Shown: positions 36,475-44,953 of the stretch, piece after piece
How positions within the stretch are numbered: the first letter of the stretch is position 1
Layout of the letters: every line of letters begins with the position of its first letter
NCBI GenBank assembly: GCA_963726315.1
Contig: CAVSBZ010000005.1
Span: forward strand, 1,612,001 to 1,676,000
Source of the DNA: FEB-25 sp963726315
GTDB lineage: Bacteria > Chloroflexota > Anaerolineae > Anaerolineales > UBA4823
Length of the DNA stretch: 64,000 nucleotides
Direction of reading: 5' to 3'
The notes under the pieces: generated by a model
The model's input: only the letters and a program-made list of their open reading frames with translations
Told to the model about the DNA's origin: nothing
The model's database searches: none
Made by a program: the position numbers and the translations under genes

Positions 36475-36891
36475 TTATTCATTGGGTAAAACCACGGTCA
36501 CTTTAACATTTCGTGTAGGGTTACCAAATGTAAGCACCGGCACATTTGCAACGTTTGTATACAACAATGTTCCATTGTTGTCCATGATATCCACCTGGAT
36601 AATGTAATTATGATCTGGGTCAATTTTGCTGGGATCATAGACTATTGCAAATGGTATGGGAAGTTCCACTCCCTGGCCTGTAATCTCCTCTAGTGCGACC
36701 TTTTTGCCGGGTGAATCCGATTTGGTTATATCTTCAAGTTGAATAGTAATTTTATAGTCCGGTGGAATGGTCATTCGGTGTGTATGGGCTATGACACCAG
36801 TTAATGCGGCTTGGTTAGTCGAACCGCCACAGGCAGTCAATACCACCGACGCTAGTAATATGAGAAAGGGGAATATTTTTCTGATAAACAT
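36475..36891 (-). CDS. YbaY-like lipoprotein
   Basis: 138-residue exported lipoprotein. The signal peptide is MFIRKIFPFLILLASVVL, with lipobox LTAC (Cys21) followed by GGS. The mature part matches the YbaY/YscW family: LTGVIAHTHRMTIPPDYKITIQLEDIT, then GQGVELPIPFAIVYDPSKIDP, with a beta-sandwich pattern. YbaY homologues sit in the envelope and their function is poorly defined. It is alone between the tRNA and the sufT-like gene, and no promoter stood out. Confidence 0.85.
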   Translation of the reverse strand: MFIRKIFPFLILLASVVLTACGGSTNQAALTGVIAHTHRMTIPPDYKITIQLEDITKSDSPGKKVALEEITGQGVELPIPFAIVYDPSKIDPDHNYIIQVDIMDNNGTLLYTNVANVPVLTFGNPTRNVKVTVVLPNE

Positions 36892-37022
36892 AATTTCACT
36901 CCTGCTTTGCGAATGTTTCTCTGGTTAATAAAAATTTCCGGTAGCTCATTCTGTATATGTAGTTGCAAGAAGTTCGCCTGATTTTACTTTTCCGCACCTG
37001 TCCAGGTTTGTTATGGTTAAAT

Positions 37023-37051
37023 AAAAAAACTGACCATCACTATCAGGTCAG
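37023..37051 (-). terminator. Terminator of the sufR-sufT-like operon
   Basis: On the minus strand CTGACC, a 10-base loop and GGTCAG form a 6-bp stem, followed by seven U (plus-strand A-run at 37023-37029). It lies 36 bases past the stop of the DUF59 gene. Confidence 0.8.
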
Positions 37052-37087
37052 CAACTAAATTCAATTATCAGATGAACAATTGCCAGT

Positions 37088-37432
37088 CTAGAAAAATCCC
37101 CACTCCATGCGAGTATTTTCATCCATCATCGATGGGTCCCAGGGTTCATAACTGAGATCAACCGTTGTGGGTAACTTGAGGCCTAACTCAGCTTGTTGAC
37201 GTGTTGTTTCAAGCAAGGCAGGTCCATACGGGCAAAAAGGGGTGGTCATGATCATCATCATTTTGGCTTCGCCATTAAGCACGGCAACATTACGGATCAA
37301 ACCCAACTCTAGCACGTTTAATCCTATTTCAGGATCCATTACTTTTTGAAGCTCTTCAACTAAAGGCTCAACGAGCTCCGGGTTGGTGCTATCAATTTCC
37401 CAAACAGGTCGGTTCTGATTTTCGTCAGCCAT
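37088..37432 (-). CDS. MIP18/DUF59 iron-sulphur carrier protein (SufT-like)
   Basis: 114-residue protein of the MIP18 family. KVMDPEIGLNVLELGLIRNV (about 32-51) holds the conserved DPE/LGL region, and the reactive Cys follows in TTPFCPYGPAL (about 74-84). SufT-type members help mature Fe-S proteins, often when demand is high. It lies 10 bases after sufR on the same strand and ends in a terminator at 37023-37051, forming a two-gene unit opposite the main suf operon. Confidence 0.85.
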   Translation of the reverse strand: MADENQNRPVWEIDSTNPELVEPLVEELQKVMDPEIGLNVLELGLIRNVAVLNGEAKMMMIMTTPFCPYGPALLETTRQQAELGLKLPTTVDLSYEPWDPSMMDENTRMEWGFF

Positions 37433-37442
37433 AATTACACCG

Positions 37443-38069
37443 TTATGGTTCTAGTGCATTAGAGACAACGTAGGTGCAATTGCTATCTCCGTTCAGAATG
37501 CATTTTACTTTCTCGGTGGGAACCGCGAGCACTTTCGAGATCAAAATCTGGTCAACGGCACACACTTCAGGATGGTTTTGACCAATGTAATAGTAAGGAC
37601 AGCTCGCCTCATGGATTTCGTATCCATCTTCCAGTTGTTCCCACTCAATATTGAAGCCTTCACGTTTGAGAAGCTCCTTGACCAGGTTCAGGCGTTCCTT
37701 CATCGTCAAGTTTTTCATCTCTGTTCCATCGGAGAGGTCGCGTGCCAGGTCTTCAGCCATTTGCGAGAATAGCTTGCTGATCATTGCTTCCGGCATGGTT
37801 TCTTTAAGATACTCGAGCAAACGCACCGTCAGGCGCACATAGCGAGTAGGGAACTCTTCGATGCCAATATCCGTCAGTGAGAATAATTGACGAGGTCTGC
37901 CGACACCATGGCGTTCATCTTCGCTGCTGATCAAACCTTCGGCTTCGAGGTTGGCAATATGATGGCGGATAGAAATCGGGCTAATACCAACCTTATCTGC
38001 CAGGTCATTCACCGTGCTACGAGGCTGAGTTAAAAGTGTTTGTAAGACTAAATCTCGAGTGCCTGTCAT
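37443..38069 (-). CDS. sufR: SufR-type Fe-S-sensing repressor
   Basis: Winged-helix regulator of 208 residues. The N-terminal HTH is at about 17-45 (TVNDLADKVGISPISIRHHIANLEAEGLI) and the wing follows (ERHGVGRPRQLFSL). C-terminal Cys157, Cys170, Cys190 and Cys198 are placed as in cyanobacterial SufR (C-X12-C for the first pair), which binds a [4Fe-4S] cluster and represses the suf operon when iron-sulphur supply is adequate. It diverges from sufC. Its promoter overlaps the palindrome at 38108-38143, so it likely also regulates itself. ATG at 38069 with a very short leader. Confidence 0.92.
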   Translation of the reverse strand: MTGTRDLVLQTLLTQPRSTVNDLADKVGISPISIRHHIANLEAEGLISSEDERHGVGRPRQLFSLTDIGIEEFPTRYVRLTVRLLEYLKETMPEAMISKLFSQMAEDLARDLSDGTEMKNLTMKERLNLVKELLKREGFNIEWEQLEDGYEIHEASCPYYYIGQNHPEVCAVDQILISKVLAVPTEKVKCILNGDSNCTYVVSNALEP

Positions 38070-38084
38070 AATTATGCTGCGGAT

Positions 38085-38113
38085 AGTATACCAATGTTCC
38101 TATATTATGTCAA
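38085..38113 (-). promoter_or_regulatory. sufR promoter
   Basis: On the minus strand TTGACA (38113-38108) and TATACT (38090-38085) are exactly 17 bases apart. Its -35 is the outer part of the left arm of the suf palindrome. The start codon follows about 15 bases after the -10. Confidence 0.85.
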
Positions 38114-38143
38114 TATTTATTATAATTATCATAAATATTGACA
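38108..38143. promoter_or_regulatory. 36-bp palindrome, candidate SufR operator
   Basis: TGTCAATATTTAT (38108-38120), a 10-base spacer, then ATAAATATTGACA (38131-38143): perfect 13-bp arms. Each arm supplies the TTGACA -35 of one of the two divergent promoters, so a dimeric repressor bound here would block both. That SufR is the binder is inferred from its position and its family's habit of regulating suf genes. Confidence 0.88.
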
Positions 38144-38166
38144 ATAAGAAGCCTACATGCTATAAT
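38138..38166 (+). promoter_or_regulatory. suf operon promoter, consensus
   Basis: TTGACA (38138-38143) and TATAAT (38161-38166) at a 17-base spacing, with TGC just before the -10 (extended). This is a full consensus promoter, driving sufC onward after a leader of about 70 bases. Such strength fits an operon that needs a repressor. Confidence 0.9.
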
Positions 38167-38242
38167 AATTCAATCGAGCTAGAATCCTTGAGCGATCCAT
38201 CGTCAAGGATTGTTCGTTTATATCACTCCCAAGGAGTACTTC

Positions 38243-39016
38243 ATGTCAGAAATTATCATTCGGGACTTGCACGTCAATGTTGCTGGGCGTGAGATTTTAA
38301 AAGGGGTCGACCTTACCGTCAAGCAGGGTGAAGTGCATGCTTTGATGGGTCCCAATGGAACCGGAAAATCAACTTTAGCGTATACATTAATGGGTCACCC
38401 AGGATATCAGGTGACAAAAGGTGAGGTTATCTTCAAGGATAAAAATGTCCTTGAAATGAAACCTGATGAACGCGCCAGGTTAGGAATTTTCCTGGCATTT
38501 CAGTATCCAGTCTCGATCGCGGGTGTTTCAGTGGCTAATTTTCTGCGGACGGCTGTTAACTCCAGAAGGAAAGCCGAAAACCATGATGACAAAGGTATAT
38601 CCGTACCTGAATTCCGCAAGATGCTTAAGGAACGCATGGACTTATTAAAAATGGATTATGCGTTTGCCGGCCGGTATTTGAATGAGGGATTTTCTGGTGG
38701 CGAGAAAAAACGTGCTGAAATTCTGCAAATGGCGGTGTTAAAACCTGAAATTGCGATCCTCGATGAAACCGATTCTGGATTAGATATAGATGCCTTACGG
38801 ATTGTATCGGAAGGGGTAAATACCCTGAGAGGCCCCGAGATGGGTGTGATGGTGATCACGCATTACCAGCGAATTCTTAACTATATTAAACCTGAGTTTG
38901 TTCATATCATGTTGGATGGTCGTATCGTTGAGTCAGGGAGTTCGGACCTGGCTTTGAACCTTGAAGAACATGGGTACGAATGGGTCCGGGAAAAGTATGA
39001 GACCATACCAGCATAA
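38243..39016 (+). CDS. sufC: Fe-S cluster assembly ATPase SufC
   Basis: ABC-type ATPase of the SufBC2D scaffold, soluble, powering cluster assembly. From ATG 38243 (AAGGAG at 38231-38236) it is 257 residues. Walker A GPNGTGKS is at 36-43, the Q-loop AFQYPVSIAGV, the signature FSGGEKKR and Walker B IAILDETDSGLDIDAL, all with the SufC-specific EKKRAEILQM stretch. A start 33 bases upstream would be unsupported by an RBS. It is the first gene of the suf operon. Confidence 0.96.
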   Translation: MSEIIIRDLHVNVAGREILKGVDLTVKQGEVHALMGPNGTGKSTLAYTLMGHPGYQVTKGEVIFKDKNVLEMKPDERARLGIFLAFQYPVSIAGVSVANFLRTAVNSRRKAENHDDKGISVPEFRKMLKERMDLLKMDYAFAGRYLNEGFSGGEKKRAEILQMAVLKPEIAILDETDSGLDIDALRIVSEGVNTLRGPEMGVMVITHYQRILNYIKPEFVHIMLDGRIVESGSSDLALNLEEHGYEWVREKYETIPA

Positions 39017-39039
39017 TTTACGGTCATTTAGAGGTTGAA

Positions 39040-40446
39040 ATGAGCTCAAATTCGAATAATTTAGATCATATTGGTGATTACAAATACGGATTCAGAGATC
39101 CCGAGACGTTTGTTTTTAAATCAAAGCGAGGTTTATCCAAACAGGTCGTGGAACAGATTTCCTATATGAAGAGCGAACCTCAGTGGATGTTGGATTTTCG
39201 GTTGAAAGCACTGGACCACTTTGAGAAACGACCTATCCCGACCTGGGGTGGTGACCTCTCGGGACTTAACCTGGATAATATTTTCTATTACGTTAAACCA
39301 GCTCAACAAGAGAGCAAGAGTTGGGATGAAGTACCTGGCACGATCAAGGATACATTCAACCGCCTAGGCATCCCTGAAGCTGAGCAAAAATTCCTGGCAG
39401 GCGTAGGTGCCCAGTATGAAAGTGAGATGGTTTACCATAACATACAGGAGCACCTGGCAAAACAGGGCGTCATTTTTTTGAGTATCGAGGAAGGACTACG
39501 GAAACATCCCGACCTGTTTAGGCAGTATTTCGGAAAGGTTATCCCGATTGAAGACAATAAATTTGCAGCGCTGAACAGTGCAGTCTGGTCGGGTGGATCT
39601 TTTGTTTATATCCCCAAAGGTGTCAAGGTCGATCTACCTCTGCAGGCATACTTCCGGTTAAATGTGGCAAATATCGGGCAATTCGAACGCTCGCTGATCA
39701 TCGCAGATGAAGGCGCACAGGTTCACTATGTAGAAGGTTGCACTGCTCCGACATATACCACCGATTCGCTTCACAGCGGGGTGATTGAGATCATCGTCAA
39801 TAAAGGCGCTCGAGTAAGATATACGACCATCCAAAACTGGTCGACGAATGTCTACAACCTGGTGACACAACGAGCGTTGGTGCATGAAGGAGGTACGATG
39901 GAGTGGGTAGACTCCAACCTGGGTTCGAAACTAACCATGAAATATCCATCGTGTTACTTACTCGAGCCGGGTGCGCATGGAGAAATTCTTTCCATGGCAT
40001 TTGCCGGACCTGGTCAAACCCAGGATGCTGGTGGAAAAGCTATCCATTTCGCACCTCACACATCGAGCAAGATTACATCAAAATCAATCAGTAAAGGCGG
40101 CGGTAGAACGTCATTCAGAGGCTTATTGAAGGTGTATAAAGGTGCGTTCGACAGTAAGTCTAATACGGTGTGTGATGCGCTACTGCTCGACCCACTTTCT
40201 CGATCGGATACCTATCCTTCGATTGAGATCGATGAGCAGGACGTGACCATTGGCCACGAAGCAACCGTTTCAAAGGTGGGTGAGGAACAATTGTTTTATT
40301 TGATGAGCAGAGGCTTGACGGAGGAAGAATCAACCACCATGGTTGTATCTGGGTTTATTGAGCCACTGGTGAAGGAACTGCCGATGGAGTATGCAATAGA
40401 AATGAACCGGCTAATTCAGCTGCAGATGGCAGGCTCAGTCGGATAA
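39040..40446 (+). CDS. sufB: Fe-S cluster assembly protein SufB
   Basis: Scaffold subunit of SufBC2D, 468 residues. The beta-helix core is evident, with AALNSAVWSGGSFVYIPKGVKV, DEGAQVHYVEGCTAP and the conserved C-terminal IGHEATVSKVGEEQLFYLMSRG followed by PLVKELPMEYAIEMNRLIQLQM. The latter matches Gram-positive and cyanobacterial SufB. At the position of E. coli Cys405 this protein has LDPLSRSDTYPS, without Cys, as in Bacillus-type SufB. It lies 23 bases after sufC. Confidence 0.96.
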   Translation: MSSNSNNLDHIGDYKYGFRDPETFVFKSKRGLSKQVVEQISYMKSEPQWMLDFRLKALDHFEKRPIPTWGGDLSGLNLDNIFYYVKPAQQESKSWDEVPGTIKDTFNRLGIPEAEQKFLAGVGAQYESEMVYHNIQEHLAKQGVIFLSIEEGLRKHPDLFRQYFGKVIPIEDNKFAALNSAVWSGGSFVYIPKGVKVDLPLQAYFRLNVANIGQFERSLIIADEGAQVHYVEGCTAPTYTTDSLHSGVIEIIVNKGARVRYTTIQNWSTNVYNLVTQRALVHEGGTMEWVDSNLGSKLTMKYPSCYLLEPGAHGEILSMAFAGPGQTQDAGGKAIHFAPHTSSKITSKSISKGGGRTSFRGLLKVYKGAFDSKSNTVCDALLLDPLSRSDTYPSIEIDEQDVTIGHEATVSKVGEEQLFYLMSRGLTEEESTTMVVSGFIEPLVKELPMEYAIEMNRLIQLQMAGSVG

Positions 40447-40448
40447 CA

Positions 40449-41804
40449 ATGAGCACACACCGCATCATCACGCGCTCCAAACCAGGTATTTCAGTAGAGC
40501 CTGGTGATTTTAAATTCACTCGAGAAATGATTCCAGCATTAGCTCCGAATTATGTTGGTCCGGCATTTTTACACGATTACAGGGAACGTGCCTGGTCAGC
40601 TTATGAAAAACTGCCGATGCCGACGATTAAGGATGAAGCCTGGCGAAGAACGGATATCCACACCTTAGAGGCAGCCAGGTTCTCCTTACCAGAAGGAAAT
40701 ACTTTAAAGAATTTACCAGCTGCTCCTAAATGGCTGCTGAAACCTTTGGTAACAAAAATGCATGGCGGGCAAGTCATCCTCGGACCTGACCACACTGAGA
40801 TATCGCTTGACGAAAGCCTGGCCAGGCAAGGAGTCATATTTACCGACTTACATACTGCAGAAATCGAGCATCCAAATTTATTAGCCAATATTATCGGGCA
40901 AGTGGTCAAACCTGACGAGGGTAGATTTGCGGCATTGACTGCGGCGATGGAAAAATATGGCGTATTCGCGTATATTCCGAGTGGTGTACAGGTGGAGATT
41001 CCACTTCATTCGGTGATATGGGGCCCTGGAGCGGGATTAGCATATTTTTCCCATATCATGGTATGGTTAGAACCAGGAGCATCGCTAACCTACGTACATG
41101 AGGCAGCTTCTCCTGATGGTGAGGCTCAGCAAAGCTTGCATTCAGGATTAGTAGAAATTCACATCAGCGATAATGCCAGGCTTAAATTCGTCGAGCTTCA
41201 ATCCTGGGGGAACAATGTATGGAATTTTAGCCATGAGCGAGCGCAGGTCGGGCGTGAGGCAAACCTTGAATGGATTTTTGGTGCTTTAGGAAGTAATCTG
41301 ACCAAAAACTTTTCGGAAATTGATCTGATCGGAGAAGGTGCGACAGGTAAAATGTCTGGTTTTTATTTTACCGATGGCACGCAGCATTTAGACCACGACA
41401 CACAACAAAACCACCTCGCTCCGTATACGACGAGCGATCTACTTTTTAAAGGAGCATTGAAGGATAGTAGCCGGTCTGTCTGGCAAGGCATGATCTATGT
41501 AGCGCCGGGAGCTCAGAAGGCCGATGGCTACCAGGCAAACCGAAACCTGGTGCTTAGCTCGAAAGCCCGTGCCGATTCGATCCCAGGGTTGGAAATCCTG
41601 GCAGATGATGTACGCTGTACCCATGGGGCAACGGTTGGAAAAATTGACGAAGACTCAGTATTTTACCTGTTAAGCCGAGGAATTCCATATGCAGAAGCCG
41701 AGCATTTAATCGTGGAGGGGTTCTTCGATCCGATAATGCAGCGAATTCCATTTGACGGAGTGCGGAAACGATTCCAACAGGCAATTATTAATAAGATGAA
41801 ATGA
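40449..41804 (+). CDS. sufD: Fe-S cluster assembly protein SufD
   Basis: Paralogue of SufB and partner in the SufBC2D scaffold, 451 residues. The beta-helix part has FAYIPSGVQVEIPLHSVIW, GASLTYVHEAASPD and HSGLVEIHISDNARLKFVELQSWG. The C-terminal THGATVGKIDEDSVFYLLSRGIPYAEAEHLIVEGFFDPI is the family hallmark. Two bases separate it from sufB. A strong Shine-Dalgarno for the next gene follows its stop. Confidence 0.95.
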   Translation: MSTHRIITRSKPGISVEPGDFKFTREMIPALAPNYVGPAFLHDYRERAWSAYEKLPMPTIKDEAWRRTDIHTLEAARFSLPEGNTLKNLPAAPKWLLKPLVTKMHGGQVILGPDHTEISLDESLARQGVIFTDLHTAEIEHPNLLANIIGQVVKPDEGRFAALTAAMEKYGVFAYIPSGVQVEIPLHSVIWGPGAGLAYFSHIMVWLEPGASLTYVHEAASPDGEAQQSLHSGLVEIHISDNARLKFVELQSWGNNVWNFSHERAQVGREANLEWIFGALGSNLTKNFSEIDLIGEGATGKMSGFYFTDGTQHLDHDTQQNHLAPYTTSDLLFKGALKDSSRSVWQGMIYVAPGAQKADGYQANRNLVLSSKARADSIPGLEILADDVRCTHGATVGKIDEDSVFYLLSRGIPYAEAEHLIVEGFFDPIMQRIPFDGVRKRFQQAIINKMK

Positions 41805-41824
41805 GGAATTTCTAAGGAGGAACC

Positions 41825-42112
41825 TTGACGGAAATGTATTTTACACATGCACCTGACCTTGAAGAACAGTACCATGTTGGCGACAGGGTTGAAGTGTACT
41901 GCGACCATGATAAAAATAATGAGCGGATCCGAGATTGGTTGGAGGGGACCGTTGTGCAAGTGGACCCGAAGATGATTGCAGTTCAATTCAGGGATAGTGT
42001 CTACCTTACAGATGGATGGATGGTTCCAGATCATGTGCTGTGGTGTCCGAAAACGTCATCGCAACTGCGCCCATCACGGAAGCGAGTGCATGCACGTCAG
42101 AAAGTCAAGTAG
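41825..42112 (+). CDS. Small uncharacterised protein inside the suf operon
   Basis: 95 residues. Start TTG 41825, because AAGGAGG at 41814-41820 is ideally placed; the ATG at 41834 would be 13 bases away. The N-terminal half reads like a small SH3/KOW-type barrel (GDRVEVYCDH, LEGTVVQVDPKMIAVQF, VYLTDGWMVPDHVLW); the C-terminus is basic (SRKRVHARQKVK). I do not recognise a named family. Its place between sufD and sufS, with 20 and 6 base gaps, suggests a role in cluster assembly or its control. Confidence 0.7.
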   Translation: MTEMYFTHAPDLEEQYHVGDRVEVYCDHDKNNERIRDWLEGTVVQVDPKMIAVQFRDSVYLTDGWMVPDHVLWCPKTSSQLRPSRKRVHARQKVK

Positions 42113-42118
42113 AGAATT

Positions 42119-43366
42119 ATGATCACGCAACCCGTAAAAATCGCCATGGATATAGAGCAGATCAGGCAAGACTTCCCGATACTCAAGAGAGAAGTACATC
42201 CAGGTGTTCAATTGGTTTATCTCGATTCCACTGCTACTACTCAAAAACCTACCCAGGTGATCGAGACAATGAACAACTACTACCGGTCATATAATGCGAA
42301 TGTGCACCGGGGAGTTCATACCCTGGCGGAAGAAGCGACAGGTGCATATGAAGAATCAAGGCAGCGAGTAGCTGATTTTATTAACGCACATTCGGCGAAG
42401 GAAATTATATTTACACGGAACACAACTGAATCAATCAATCTGGTAGCGTATACATGGGGAAGGACATTTTTACAGGAAGATGATCTTGTCATTCTGACCG
42501 AAATGGAGCATCACTCCAATTTGGTTCCTTGGCAGATACTAGCGGTTGAAAAAGGCATCCGACTTGAATTTATCCCAGTTACGCAGGATGGTTTGCTTGA
42601 TCTGGATGAATACCTGAAATTATTGGAACAAAAGCCCAAACTGGTGTCGTTCACACATATGTCTAATGTCCTTGGGACGATTAACCCTGCCAAGCAGATC
42701 GTCCACCTGGCCCACCTGGCTGGGGCTATAGCAATGATTGATGGTGCCCAATCAGTTCCACATTTTCCAGTCGATATACAGGATTTGGATGCAGATTTCC
42801 TGGCGTTTTCGGGTCATAAAATTTGCGGTCCAACGGGAATTGGTGTTTTATTTGGTAAGTTTGAGTTATTAAACAAGATGCCACCTTTCTTAGGTGGTGG
42901 AGAGATGATAAAAAAGGTGTTATTACGGTCATTTGTCCCCAACGATCTACCGCATAAATTTGAAGCTGGTACGCCGGCAATTGCTGAATCAATCGGACTG
43001 CACGCTGCCCTGGATTACGTTGACCGTGTGGGTATGGACAAGATTGCAGCCCACGAGAGAGAAGTAATTACTTATGCTCTAGAGCGTCTGGAGGAAGTCC
43101 CAGGTTTAAAAGTTCTCGGACCCGAGGCGAATCACAGAGGCGGGGTTGCAGCGTTTACATTTGACGGTATTCATCCACACGATATTGCCCAGGTATTGGA
43201 CCAGGATGGAATCGCCGTTAGAGCTGGTCACCATTGCGCGATGCCTTTGCATGAAAAATTTAATATCCCAGCCACAACACGGGCCAGTTTTTACCTGTAT
43301 AATACGACAAATGAAGTCGATCGCCTCATAGAAGGTTTATATAAAGTAAAGCGGTACTTTGGATAA
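42119..43366 (+). CDS. sufS: Cysteine desulfurase SufS
   Basis: PLP enzyme that takes sulphur from cysteine for Fe-S clusters, 415 residues. N-terminal YLDSTATTQKP, THMSNVLGTINP, the PLP Lys in FSGHKICGPTGIG (about residue 234) and the active Cys in RAGHHCAMPLH (about 373) are all present. The RAGHHCAMP loop marks group II (SufS) desulfurases, which need a sulphur acceptor, here SufU. Start ATG 42119; an internal ATG at 42146 is an alternative. It is directly followed by sufU. Confidence 0.95.
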   Translation: MITQPVKIAMDIEQIRQDFPILKREVHPGVQLVYLDSTATTQKPTQVIETMNNYYRSYNANVHRGVHTLAEEATGAYEESRQRVADFINAHSAKEIIFTRNTTESINLVAYTWGRTFLQEDDLVILTEMEHHSNLVPWQILAVEKGIRLEFIPVTQDGLLDLDEYLKLLEQKPKLVSFTHMSNVLGTINPAKQIVHLAHLAGAIAMIDGAQSVPHFPVDIQDLDADFLAFSGHKICGPTGIGVLFGKFELLNKMPPFLGGGEMIKKVLLRSFVPNDLPHKFEAGTPAIAESIGLHAALDYVDRVGMDKIAAHEREVITYALERLEEVPGLKVLGPEANHRGGVAAFTFDGIHPHDIAQVLDQDGIAVRAGHHCAMPLHEKFNIPATTRASFYLYNTTNEVDRLIEGLYKVKRYFG

Positions 43367-43368
43367 CC

Positions 43369-43767
43369 ATGGATGACCTTTATCGCGAGTTAATTATTGA
43401 TCGTTATAAGAACCCTCATTTCCGGGGCACCCTGGATCCGCATGACATCACATTTGAGGATGATAACCCCTTATGCGGAGACCATATCCGGATTGATTTA
43501 AGGATTGATGGGGATAACCGGGTAAGTGAAGTGGCATTTGATGGTCATGGTTGTGCAATTTCTCAGGCGACGGCTGATCTGTTAGCTGAAAGTGTTGTGG
43601 GAAAAACAGTTGATGATGTGAAGAAAATCTCAAAACAGGATATCCTGGATATGCTTGGGATTGAGCTCGGACCAGTGCGCTTGAAGTGTGCCTTGCTGTC
43701 ACTAAAAGTATTAAAAGCCGGGGTATATGGCCTGGGTGAGGCAAATGATGAGCTTGTCGAAAGCTGA
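43369..43767 (+). CDS. sufU: Sulphur-relay protein SufU
   Basis: 132-residue IscU-like protein of the SufU type, which accepts persulphide sulphur from SufS. Three conserved Cys are seen in NPLCGDHI (about 36), GHGCAISQA (about 64) and VRLKCALLSLKVL (about 105). The Asp after the first Cys (CGD) is the usual zinc-ligand position. It starts two bases after sufS, a pairing typical of Firmicutes and Chloroflexota. Confidence 0.94.
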   Translation: MDDLYRELIIDRYKNPHFRGTLDPHDITFEDDNPLCGDHIRIDLRIDGDNRVSEVAFDGHGCAISQATADLLAESVVGKTVDDVKKISKQDILDMLGIELGPVRLKCALLSLKVLKAGVYGLGEANDELVES

Positions 43768-43769
43768 TC

Positions 43770-44120
43770 ATGTACAATAATAGAATAGTAGATCAACAAA
43801 AGTTAGAATTTATTCCGGTTGGGACGGTAGATGAATTAAATGAAGGGGAGAGGTTATTTATCGAGGTCGATGGGACGCCTATCGTGATTCTTTATATTGG
43901 TGGCGAATATTACGCTATTGGCGATGTATGTTCACATGACGATGGTCCGGTGGGGGAAGGACGCGTGGAAGGTTTTGAGATCATCTGCCCACGGCATGGT
44001 GCTCGGTTTGACATTCGCAGCGGAAAAGTGTTAGCATTACCAGCTTTTGTTGATATCCCCGCTTATCCCGTCCGTATTAGCGGGGATCAGATTGAAATCG
44101 GAATCCCGGGATCCAATTAA
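43770..44120 (+). CDS. Rieske-type [2Fe-2S] ferredoxin
   Basis: 116-residue soluble Rieske protein. The two ligand boxes are CSHDDGPVGEG and CPRHGARFD, binding a [2Fe-2S] cluster through two Cys and two His. Flanking strands (GTPIVILYIGGEYYAIGDV and VLALPAFVDIPAYPVRI) complete the fold. It is of the small ferredoxin kind found with dioxygenases or in suf operons. Its partner could be the SUF machinery or an unseen oxygenase. It starts two bases after sufU and appears to end the operon; the next gene converges one base beyond. Confidence 0.9.
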   Translation: MYNNRIVDQQKLEFIPVGTVDELNEGERLFIEVDGTPIVILYIGGEYYAIGDVCSHDDGPVGEGRVEGFEIICPRHGARFDIRSGKVLALPAFVDIPAYPVRISGDQIEIGIPGSN

Positions 44121-44121
44121 A

Positions 44122-44883
44122 CTACCCTCTAACTTGCCCAATCGCATAAAACGTTGGAACGTATAGAATCCTTTGACCTGCGATTCGAGCTGCTTGGTCC
44201 ACAGCTATAAGGGAATTTTCTTGGAACAGGAATTCCTGGTTCTGCTGCAAATCTGAACGAACAACCTCCCACTCGAGTGTATTATCCGCATCAGAGCCAT
44301 TATCTGCCCATTGACCACCCATTACGCCTACTTCGATATTCACTAGACCAGCATGATGGAAAATAGACCTCAATTCACGACCGACGAAAGGGTTGGCACC
44401 TTGTTGTGTTAATGAATCGATCTGCCAGATCCCTATTTTGGAAAATTCGGACGGAAAATCGATCCTCCCCCCGTAATCAGGTTCGGCTAATGCGATTACA
44501 TATCCCAACGGGTGAGTTACTCTCACCATCTCATGCACTGCTTGTTTGGTATGCTTTACCCAAAGTAGTAAAAAATGGCAAAAAGTTACGTCTATACTTT
44601 GGTCTGCATAGGGTAAAAATAGACAATCACCTTGTGTATAAATTGATTGTGAAGCGTATAAATGCGCATATTTCAAGGGTTCAGCGCTGATATCCAACCC
44701 AAACGTGGTGTAGTTTGAGGATTTTACCAACTCGTGTTCTAGAACCCCTGTTCCACAGCCAATATCTAAAATCCTGGCGGCATGAGCAAGGCCGACTTTC
44801 TGGAACGAATACGCTCGCAAGTCTTGTGTCCACTGTGCTTGCTCTAGATAACGCTGGTGCCACTCCGCTGTAGTTAAGGACAT
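44122..44883 (-). CDS. SAM-dependent methyltransferase (class I)
   Basis: About 253 residues from ATG 44883 (GGAG about eight bases upstream; a GTG at 44898 is the alternative). The SAM-binding motif I is ARILDIGCGTGVLEHEL, motif II region FGLDISAEPLKYA, then GDCLFLPYADQSIDVTFCHFLLLW and RVTHPLGYVIALAEPDYGG. This resembles UbiE/Methyltransf_11-type small-molecule methyltransferases. Substrate unknown. It converges on the Rieske gene with one base between the stops. Confidence 0.85.
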   Translation of the reverse strand: MSLTTAEWHQRYLEQAQWTQDLRAYSFQKVGLAHAARILDIGCGTGVLEHELVKSSNYTTFGLDISAEPLKYAHLYASQSIYTQGDCLFLPYADQSIDVTFCHFLLLWVKHTKQAVHEMVRVTHPLGYVIALAEPDYGGRIDFPSEFSKIGIWQIDSLTQQGANPFVGRELRSIFHHAGLVNIEVGVMGGQWADNGSDADNTLEWEVVRSDLQQNQEFLFQENSLIAVDQAARIAGQRILYVPTFYAIGQVRG

Positions 44884-44953
44884 TATCCGGTGCTCCACGA
44901 GAAACAGGATAGATTGCTTGTGGGGATATTATAATGAGATAATCAGGTGAAAA

